Below the pieces are notes generated by a model, which was not told the origin of the DNA, did no database searches, and worked only from the letters and a program-made list of their open reading frames with translations. This document shows, piece by piece, positions 58,071 through 64,000 of a stretch of DNA of 64,000 bases; positions within the stretch are counted from its first letter, which is position 1, and each line of letters begins with the position of its first letter. A program made the position numbers and the translations under genes. The stretch is from Acidobacteriota bacterium (lineage in GTDB: Bacteria; Acidobacteriota; Terriglobia; Acidiferrales; UBA7541). The stretch spans positions 16,580 to 80,579 of the forward strand of contig JAKBLM010000016.1 in NCBI GenBank assembly GCA_021832085.1. Reading direction: 5' to 3'.

Positions 58071-59581
58071 CCATCCTGCTTACCGGCAACGATCTCACGC
58101 TCGCCCAATTCGCCGAAGTCGTCTTTCGCCACGAGCCCGTCGCGCTCTCGGACGAGGCTCGCCGCCGCATCGCCGCTGCGCGTGCGGTGGTCGATCGCCT
58201 CGTGGCCTCGGAGAAAACCGCCTACGGCGTGAACACGGGCTTTGGCGAACTCGCGCGCGTAAGCATTCCCGCGGCTGATATCCGCCGGCTGCAGTTGAAT
58301 CTGGTGCGCAGCCATGCCTGTGGCGTCGGCCCCGCTCTCGCCGAGGAGGAGACGCGGGCGATGCTGCTGCTTCGCGCCAATGCGTTGGCCAAGGGCCGCA
58401 GCGGCGCACGCGCTATCGTGGTGGAAACGCTCTGCGCGATGCTTGAGCGCGGCGTGCTGCCGGTAATTCCCGCGCAGGGTTCGGTCGGCGCTTCTGGCGA
58501 TCTTGCCCCGCTGGCCCATCTGGCGCTCGTCACGATCGGCGAAGGCGAGGCCCTCCATCGCGGTGAGCGGCTCCCCGGCGCCGAGGCCATGCGCCGCGCC
58601 GGCATCCCTCCGCTCCAGCTCGAGGCCAAAGAGGGCTTGGCGCTGCTCAACGGCACCCAGGGCATGCTTTCGCTCCTGGCGATTGCCCTGCTCCGCGCCC
58701 GCGACCTGGCGGACACTGCCGATGTGGCCACCGCGCTCTCGCTCGATGCCCTGCGCGGCACGCCCAACGCCTATGACGAACGCATCGCGACGGCCCGCGC
58801 GCATCCCGGAGCCCTGCGCACCGCCCGGAATCTCGCGCGGCTCAACCGTGGCAGCGAAATTCGCGAATCCCATCGCTCCGCGGGCCACGACCCCCGTGTC
58901 CAGGACGCCTACAGCCTCCGCTGCGTCCCGCAGGTCCACGGCGCCGTCCGCGATGCGCTGGAGCAGATTCACCGCGTCGTCGAAATCGAGATGAACAGCG
59001 CCACCGACAATCCCCTCGTTTTTGCCGAGGAGGGAGACGTTGTCAGCGGCGGCAATTTCCACGGCCAACCGCTTGCCATGGCCGCCGATCAGCTCGCCAT
59101 CGCCCTGGCCACGCTCTCCGGCATCAGCGAGCGCCGCATCGACCGCATGACGAATCCCCACTCCAGCATGCTTCCCGCTTTTCTCACCGAAAATCCCGGT
59201 CTGAACTCCGGCTTCATGATGGCGCAGGTCACCGCGGCCGCGCTCGCCAGCGAAAACAAGGCTCTCGCGGTTCCCCACTCCGTCGATTCTGTCCCCACGT
59301 CCGGCGGTCAGGAAGACTATGTTTCGATGGGCATGAGCGCCGCGCGTCGCCTCCGCCCGATGCTCGATAACGTCCGTTATGTCCTCGCCATCGAGTTGCT
59401 CGCCGCCTGCCAGGCCCTGGACCTGCTCGCCCCGCTCCGCACCGGCAGCGAAGCGCAAAAGGCATACGAGTTAGTTCGCTCCGTCGCCTCGAAATACACG
59501 GACGACCGCCCCCACGCCCCCGATATCGCCGCCGTTGCGGCGCTGATCGATTCCGGTGAATTCGCCAATCTGCTTCGCTGA
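58067..59581 (+). CDS. hutH: Histidine ammonia-lyase
   Basis: A 504-residue member of the MIO-dependent aromatic amino-acid lyase family. VGASGDLAPLAH holds the Ala142-Ser143-Gly144 triad that forms the methylidene-imidazolone group. TAYGVNTGFG near the N-terminus and QDAYSLRC-like VQDAYSLRCVPQVHGAVRDA agree with histidine, not phenylalanine, lyases, as does EIEMNSATDNPLVF. It converts histidine to urocanate, the first step of histidine breakdown. hutU, hutI and hutG are absent from the window. Its ATG overlaps the thioesterase stop. Confidence 0.95.
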   Translation: MTILLTGNDLTLAQFAEVVFRHEPVALSDEARRRIAAARAVVDRLVASEKTAYGVNTGFGELARVSIPAADIRRLQLNLVRSHACGVGPALAEEETRAMLLLRANALAKGRSGARAIVVETLCAMLERGVLPVIPAQGSVGASGDLAPLAHLALVTIGEGEALHRGERLPGAEAMRRAGIPPLQLEAKEGLALLNGTQGMLSLLAIALLRARDLADTADVATALSLDALRGTPNAYDERIATARAHPGALRTARNLARLNRGSEIRESHRSAGHDPRVQDAYSLRCVPQVHGAVRDALEQIHRVVEIEMNSATDNPLVFAEEGDVVSGGNFHGQPLAMAADQLAIALATLSGISERRIDRMTNPHSSMLPAFLTENPGLNSGFMMAQVTAAALASENKALAVPHSVDSVPTSGGQEDYVSMGMSAARRLRPMLDNVRYVLAIELLAACQALDLLAPLRTGSEAQKAYELVRSVASKYTDDRPHAPDIAAVAALIDSGEFANLLR

Positions 59582-59617
59582 AGATTTTCGCTTCCGGCGC
59601 CGTGCCGCAGGCCGGTT

Positions 59618-60718
59618 TCAAATCAGCTGGTCGCGCAGGAAGAAGCCGAACCGCAGCCCCGCAATGTAGCTGAAGGGCGGCCGGTCGAGCGAATAGTGGC
59701 CGCAAGGCAGCCGCAGGATCTCCACGTCCACGCCGTCGCTCGTGATCTTCGAAAACAACTGTTCGCTGAATTCCGGCCAGAAGGTCGGATCGTACCGGCC
59801 GCTGATCATCAGCAGCTTCTGCCCTGTGCCTGCCATGCGATCGACGTAGGGATAGGGGCTGATCGGCGCCCAGAAGCGGCGGATTTCGTCGGCCGAGACG
59901 TGCGGCTTCATTGGGTCCCACACATGCATTGTCGTCATGCCGGTCCGCACCACCTCGCCGAAATAGGTGGAGACGTGAAGAAACGCCCCGGCGTGCACTG
60001 CACGCTCGTGGGCCATGGTGATACAGGCAATCGCCGATCCGATGCTGGCGCCCAGCAGCCCCAGCTTTCTGTAGCCCTGTCCCTCCAGCCAGCGCAGGCA
60101 GCGCCGCACGTCGGTCACGGCCTGCCGGTTCGCCTGGAGCGTAAGCCCGATGTTTGGCCCTACTAGGTGATTGTCGCGGTCCATTCCGTTCACGGCGCGC
60201 CGGTCGTGATACGGCAGGCTCATCTTCAGCGCCGACATCCCCAGGCGGTTCAGCCAGCGGCACACGCCCTCTTGCGAATCCCATCCCGCGTTCCATTGCG
60301 GCAGCACGACCACCGCCGCGCGCGACCCAACCGCGGGAAAGTATCGCCCCCAAACGCGATTGTTCTCCGGCCACGGCGACTCGACCGCGCTCGTGAAGCT
60401 CAACACCTTTCCGCCCGGCTCGTCCTCGAGCCGACCGTCTTCCGGGGCCTCCACAGCGAACCAGCGGTCGCTCGCGGCCACTGTCTCCGAGGCGAAGCGT
60501 TCGAGGAATGCGCGTGGATCGGGGTGGTTGGCCGGCCCGCCCAGATACTCGATGCCCCAGCCGAACGGGCGCGACCGTCGATTATTTTCCGCCGACCAGC
60601 GGCTGTGCTCGTAGCGGCGGATCATCTGTTCGAAATAGCGCATTGCCCATCCGAAAAAATACAACACTGGTGTGCGCCACGCGAAGCGGACGCACCAGCC
60701 GCGCAGGCCGGATTCCAT
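59618..60718 (-). CDS. Alpha/beta hydrolase, function unknown
   Basis: About 366 residues from ATG 60718; other in-frame ATGs (for example 60643, MRYFEQMIRRYEH) are possible and no Shine-Dalgarno decides. The hydrolase core shows AAVVVLPQWNAGWDSQEG (oxyanion strand), KLGLLGASIGSAIACITMAH with a G-x-S-x-G nucleophile elbow (GASIG), MISGRYDPTFWPE with the likely acid Asp, and LPCGHYSLDR with the catalytic His. No signal peptide. Similar proteins are annotated as dienelactone- or abhydrolase-like, with no assigned substrate. It is convergent with hutH. Confidence 0.8.
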   Translation of the reverse strand: MESGLRGWCVRFAWRTPVLYFFGWAMRYFEQMIRRYEHSRWSAENNRRSRPFGWGIEYLGGPANHPDPRAFLERFASETVAASDRWFAVEAPEDGRLEDEPGGKVLSFTSAVESPWPENNRVWGRYFPAVGSRAAVVVLPQWNAGWDSQEGVCRWLNRLGMSALKMSLPYHDRRAVNGMDRDNHLVGPNIGLTLQANRQAVTDVRRCLRWLEGQGYRKLGLLGASIGSAIACITMAHERAVHAGAFLHVSTYFGEVVRTGMTTMHVWDPMKPHVSADEIRRFWAPISPYPYVDRMAGTGQKLLMISGRYDPTFWPEFSEQLFSKITSDGVDVEILRLPCGHYSLDRPPFSYIAGLRFGFFLRDQLI

Positions 60719-60901
60719 TCCTGCGGACCCGCACGGGTGCTCTGGAGCGCCGGCACACCGCCAAATCGGCCGCCCCGCGCACAAATCAGCCGCGACTTTA
60801 GTAGCACGGCCAATCCTGGCTGTGCGCTTTTGCGAGCCACCGTTATTGTTTGGATTGCCCGGCTGAAAGCTCAGCGCCTCGCGAGGAGAATCCGCGCCGC
60901 G

Positions 60902-62299
60902 CTACCAGGGAATGATCTTGTGGAGCAGCCCCTTCTTTTTCTTGCTGCCGTCTGGCGGCGGGCCGTTCTTCGCGCTTTTCCCTTTAGGTTTCGCAACCTT
61001 CTCGGGTTTCAGGACCTTCGTGCTCTTGGGTTTCGGCCCTTTCACCGGGTCCTTCATCGTCTGGGCCTGTCCCTGGCCCACGGTGGCAGCCGATACGCTG
61101 TTATCCGCCCCTGTATCACCCGCCTGCGATGTTGGCCGCTCCGAAGACATCGCGGTGACGACCCCTCCGACCGAGCCAGACACGCCGCCACTCGGCGATG
61201 CCGACGCCGAAACCGTGGCCATTGGGACCTTCCCGTCTATCTCGGTTGCCGCGCTATTGGCCGCCATCGCCACCACCGACGGCATCAGCAGCTGCCGCCC
61301 TCCGTGGCCGGCCGAAACGATATCGGTCTCCGGCGTCAGATTCGGTTCTCCGTAACGAGCGGCGCGAGCGAGGCTCGGACCGCTCTTGAGCGTGTTTAGC
61401 GCGTCTCCAAGTGCGGCGTCCATGATACCCTGGCGATGCTTCTTCTCGTAGGTTTCCTGTTTTTCCATCAGTGCCAATGCCTTCGGATCGGGACGCGGCA
61501 CCGGATAGCCCATTGCAATCAACTTCTTTTTCGCCGCCGGAACCAGCGGCGAAAGCGGGTATTCCCGCACGATATTCTCGTAGAAACGCGCGGCAAAATT
61601 GTTCTTCTCGAATTTCTGGTAGATCTCGCCGAGCATCCAGTTCGCCTTGTCGGCTCCGCTGAAGAGCGGGTAGCGCCTGGTCAGGTCCAGCAGCCGCGCC
61701 GCCGCCGCGGGATAGTCGCGGCGGATGTAGTAGAACTGCGCGATATCATATTTGCCCTCGGCCAGCACTTCCTGCACATCCCGCAGCCGTTGCACCGCTT
61801 CCGGCGTCCATTTGCTGTGCGGATATCTCAGGATCATCGTCTGCAAATCCGCTTCCGCCTCGAGCGCTTGCGTCGAATCCCGGTCCGGCTTACCCATCAT
61901 CCGGAAATGGCCCATCGCCGCCCGATATTGGGCAAAGGCCGCTTCGTGCAGGAACGGAAAGAACGTGATGAAATCCTTGTATTCGGCGACGGCCTGCGTC
62001 AGCCCTTCCGTCCCGCCCTCCTTGTAGTACGAGTTCGCGATGGCTAGTTTCGCCTTGGCCAGGTATTCGCTGTTCGGATAGGTGTTGATCAGGGTTTGCA
62101 GCGCCAGCCGCGCCATTGTGTATTGGCCGTGCTTGATCTCGCTCACCGCCTGGTGGTAGAGCACGGCGTCGGGAGCCGCTTTTGTCCCTGCCAGCGGTTC
62201 CTTTGCCTTGCCGCCGAAAAACAGGCAACTGCTCGTCCCCATGGTGAAGAAAATCACCAGGGCCAAAGTCACCACACTGCGAATCGTTCGAGGTTTCAT
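60902..62299 (-). CDS. bamD: BamD/YfiO-like outer-membrane lipoprotein with long C-terminal tail
   Basis: 465 residues. The lipoprotein signal ends in GTSSC (lipobox; Cys at about residue 25). Residues about 45-265 are TPR-like repeats of the BamD/YfiO type (LYHQAVSEIKHGQYTMARLA, LQTLINTYPNSEYLAKAKLA, ANSYYKEGG, and the C-terminal YPLSPLVPAAKKKLIAMG). BamD is part of the beta-barrel assembly complex on the inner face of the outer membrane. The protein is nearly twice the length of E. coli BamD: residues about 300-465 are a low-complexity Ser/Ala/Gly/Thr stretch ending in a Lys/Pro-rich tail (SKKKKGLLHKIIPW). The start overlaps the rpe stop by 4 bases. Confidence 0.87.
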   Translation of the reverse strand: MKPRTIRSVVTLALVIFFTMGTSSCLFFGGKAKEPLAGTKAAPDAVLYHQAVSEIKHGQYTMARLALQTLINTYPNSEYLAKAKLAIANSYYKEGGTEGLTQAVAEYKDFITFFPFLHEAAFAQYRAAMGHFRMMGKPDRDSTQALEAEADLQTMILRYPHSKWTPEAVQRLRDVQEVLAEGKYDIAQFYYIRRDYPAAAARLLDLTRRYPLFSGADKANWMLGEIYQKFEKNNFAARFYENIVREYPLSPLVPAAKKKLIAMGYPVPRPDPKALALMEKQETYEKKHRQGIMDAALGDALNTLKSGPSLARAARYGEPNLTPETDIVSAGHGGRQLLMPSVVAMAANSAATEIDGKVPMATVSASASPSGGVSGSVGGVVTAMSSERPTSQAGDTGADNSVSAATVGQGQAQTMKDPVKGPKPKSTKVLKPEKVAKPKGKSAKNGPPPDGSKKKKGLLHKIIPW

Positions 62300-62994
62300 A
62301 CTCTCACAGCCAGGGCTTCTTGCGCCCGTTCAAGGAGTTGACGCACGGCAGCGCTCGGATCCGGCGTGTGGAAGACACTGGTCCCTGCGATCAGGATGTC
62401 TGCCCCCGCGCCAACAATTTCCGCCACGTTCTCCGGCTCCACGCCGCCGTCAACCGCGATCCGGAAGTCGGCACCATAGCGCGCCCGCAGTTCGGCTAGT
62501 TCACGGATTCTCCCGATCGACCGAGGGATGAACTTCTGCCCGCCGAATCCTGGATTCACCGTCATCACCAGCACCGCGCTCACCAGTTCCAGCACCTCGC
62601 TCAGCACTGTTACCGGCGTGGCCGGGTTGATCGCTACGGCCGCTTCGACCCCAAGCTCTCGGATCGCGTTCAGCTGGCGATCCAGATGCACCGTCGCTTC
62701 CTGGTGGACGTAGATCCGGCTGGCTCCCGCCCGCGCGAACGCATCCACGAAGTCGCCCGCGCGCTCGATCATCAGGTGCACTTCCACCGGAACCGTGGTT
62801 ACCCGTCGAATCGAGGCCAGCACCGGCATCCCGATCGTCAGGTTCGGCACGAAATGACCGTCCATGACGTCGAAATGAATCCGCTGCGCCCCGCCCGCTT
62901 CCGCTGCGTGAATGTCGCGCTCCAGACACGCGAAGTCCGCAGCCAGAATGGAGGGAGAAATCTCGACGCGAGCCCTTGAACGCTTCATTGCCAC
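62296..62994 (-). CDS. rpe: Ribulose-phosphate 3-epimerase
   Basis: A 232-residue TIM-barrel enzyme of the pentose phosphate and Calvin pathways that interconverts ribulose 5-phosphate and xylulose 5-phosphate. ISPSILAADFACLERDI, IHFDVMDGHFVPNLTIGMPV (catalytic Asp and metal His), VEVHLMIE, VMTVNPGFGGQKFIP and IAVDGGVEPENV are all intact. ATG at 62994, with a second in-frame ATG two codons later. It overlaps the PASTA gene by 10 bases and bamD by 4, a tightly coupled three-gene run. Confidence 0.97.
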   Translation of the reverse strand: MAMKRSRARVEISPSILAADFACLERDIHAAEAGGAQRIHFDVMDGHFVPNLTIGMPVLASIRRVTTVPVEVHLMIERAGDFVDAFARAGASRIYVHQEATVHLDRQLNAIRELGVEAAVAINPATPVTVLSEVLELVSAVLVMTVNPGFGGQKFIPRSIGRIRELAELRARYGADFRIAVDGGVEPENVAEIVGAGADILIAGTSVFHTPDPSAAVRQLLERAQEALAVRV

Positions 62995-63803
62995 CTGTTG
63001 GGCATTCTAGCATAGGAGCCGTCGGGTTCCGACTCACCATTTTGCGTTGGCGCCGGCGCGGCCGTCCCTGGCGGGGAAGCCACCTGAAGCGTGATCTGTG
63101 TCTCGGGACCCACACGCGCACCCGGCGCTGGTGTCTGCCCGACCACCGTGTCCGTCGTCGCCCCGGCCTCGACCACCGGCACGACCGTCGCGGCCTTCAG
63201 CCCTGCCGCCGCCAGCCGCTTCTGCACCTGTTTTACCGGCACCCCGGTCAGGTGCGGCATCAGGTACGCCACCGGCCTCGGCCCCAGCGAAACCAGCACT
63301 GAAACCCTCGGGCCGGCAATGTGCTCGTTTCCCGGCAGCGGGTCCTGCTGCAGGATCAGGTTCTTCGGCTCGCCCGAGGAGTAAATGTAGGAAACCTCCC
63401 CGAGCTGCAAACCATTGTTCAGCAGCTGCAGCCGCGCCGCCGGCAGGCTCTGATCGATCAGGTTGGGTAGGTGCGCCATCTGTGGCCCTAGGCTCAGGAC
63501 GACCTGGGCCATCTGGCCGACTTTCACCTGGGTTCCCGGCGGAGGGCTTTGCCGCACCACTTCGTCGATCGGCAACTCGCTGTAGGCATGGTCGGCCACC
63601 ATGACGCCCAGCTTCTTGGCGTGCAATGTCGCGTCGGCTTTCGTGTAGCTCTGGCCAACTAGGTTCGGCATCACCTCCACGCGGCCCTCAATGGCAATCC
63701 GCATGGCCGTGATCGCGCTCAGAAATGCCGCCGCGCCCAGTACGAAAAGCAACAGGAAAAACCGCCCGAGCCGGCGCACTCGCTCAACGAATTCGCTGGG
63801 CAT
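62985..63803 (-). CDS. Membrane-anchored protein with three PASTA domains
   Basis: 272 residues from ATG 63803; a TTG at 63869 would add 22 residues but reaches into the transposase-like fragment. One membrane segment (FFLLLFVLGAAAFLSAITAM, about residues 14-36) is followed by three PASTA repeats: one begins about residue 45 (VMPNLVGQSYTKADATLHAK), another about residue 112 (HLPNLIDQSLPAARLQLLNN), and the third about residue 183 (LMPHLTGVPVKQVQKRLAAA). A short Pro/Ala tail ends the protein. PASTA domains bind cell-wall muropeptides or beta-lactams, usually in PBPs or Ser/Thr kinases; here no kinase or transpeptidase domain is attached. It may be a wall sensor or scaffold. Confidence 0.85.
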   Translation of the reverse strand: MPSEFVERVRRLGRFFLLLFVLGAAAFLSAITAMRIAIEGRVEVMPNLVGQSYTKADATLHAKKLGVMVADHAYSELPIDEVVRQSPPPGTQVKVGQMAQVVLSLGPQMAHLPNLIDQSLPAARLQLLNNGLQLGEVSYIYSSGEPKNLILQQDPLPGNEHIAGPRVSVLVSLGPRPVAYLMPHLTGVPVKQVQKRLAAAGLKAATVVPVVEAGATTDTVVGQTPAPGARVGPETQITLQVASPPGTAAPAPTQNGESEPDGSYARMPNRWQ

Positions 63804-63868
63804 CGTTCCGGAAACCGGTGCTCCTTCCGCCCTATTCTCCAGCCTACGCACGCGGCCCGGCAAAGGCA

Positions 63869-64000
63869 AGCCGCCTGTTCCTGCCTTCGGTGAAGTTGGT
63901 GAGGAAGGTGCGCGTGGGCTCGAAGCTGCGGCGCCGCTATGACGAACCGCGCACGCCGTTCGAGCGGGTGCGGGGCTGTCCGCAAGCTGATCGGGAAGCC
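63869..64000 (+). mobile_element. Fragment resembling a transposase (integrase catalytic region) C-terminus
   Basis: One plus-strand frame from about 63869 to the window end reads KASRLFLPSVKLV, then RKVRVGSKLRRRYDEPRTPF and ERVRGCPQADREA without a stop. This resembles the C-terminal part of IS481-like integrase-catalytic-region transposases (F-x-PS-x-KL, then K-x-R-x-GSK-x-RR-x-YD-x-P-x-TP). The upstream part, with the DDE residues, is absent, so it is a truncated remnant or one end of an element continuing past the window. It lies next to the PASTA gene start. Confidence 0.6.

Overview
The window looks like a chromosomal segment of a high-GC Gram-negative bacterium, most likely an acidobacterium (Acidobacteriota, Terriglobia-like). 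That placement is inferred from gene content: an 826-residue duplicated FtsX/MacB-type permease of the ADOP kind, a TolC protein, a bacillithiol enzyme (BshC), a GH92 mannosidase, a BamD-type lipoprotein and a DUF1570 TPR protein. There is no rRNA or tRNA gene, and I saw no prophage or CRISPR array. Nearly all of it is ordinary, densely packed chromosome. Genes overlap by 1-10 bases in several runs, and GTG and TTG starts are common.

Layout. 1-2100: the 3' end of an M20 amidohydrolase, a small Met-rich exported protein and a small winged-helix-like protein. 2.3-14.1 kb (minus strand): threonine aldolase; a lacD-yjbQ-hemW run; bshC; and a lepB-carA-carB-dapA-like run. 14.2-17.4 kb (plus): a glycosyltransferase and a NatAB-type ABC exporter. 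17.5-22.1 kb (minus): the heat-shock run hrcA-grpE-dnaJ, then rsmE and a predicted outer-membrane protein. 22.4-25.6 kb (plus): a DUF2339-DUF3999 membrane pair. 25.7-29.8 kb (minus): an aldehyde dehydrogenase, then htrA overlapping a basic peptidoglycan-binding protein. 30.0-32.2 kb (plus): leuC-leuD. 32.3-42.1 kb (minus): pyrE, truA, aldehyde dehydrogenase, LeuA-like synthase, M20 peptidase, EamA transporter, DUF1570/TPR protein and a small exported protein. 42.5-47.1 kb (plus): ADOP permease and TolC, closed by a strong terminator. 47.4-59.6 kb: acyl-CoA metabolism (methylmalonyl-CoA mutase large and B12 subunits, methylcrotonyl-CoA carboxylase beta-like subunit, an HMG-CoA-lyase-like protein, an enoyl-CoA hydratase), a YbgC-type thioesterase and hutH, with a large GH92-propeller gene on the opposite strand between the two mutase subunits. 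59.6-63.8 kb (minus): a hydrolase and a PASTA-rpe-bamD run. The right edge holds a fragment resembling a transposase C-terminus.

Functional themes: amino-acid and pyrimidine biosynthesis (leuCD, carAB, pyrE), branched-chain amino-acid and propionate breakdown, histidine breakdown, protein folding and envelope quality control, and envelope export. The most notable points are two well-defined genes with no ATG, GTG or TTG at the expected start (carA with CTG, the DUF2339 gene with ATC, both behind good Shine-Dalgarno sequences); a C-terminal domain shared by two adjacent, otherwise unrelated exported proteins; a GH92-seven-blade propeller fusion; an HMG-CoA-lyase-like enzyme with altered active-site motifs; and an hrcA operon without a recognisable CIRCE element. 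No clearly new multi-gene system was found. The nearest candidates are the DUF2339-DUF3999 pair and the proteins with the shared domain.
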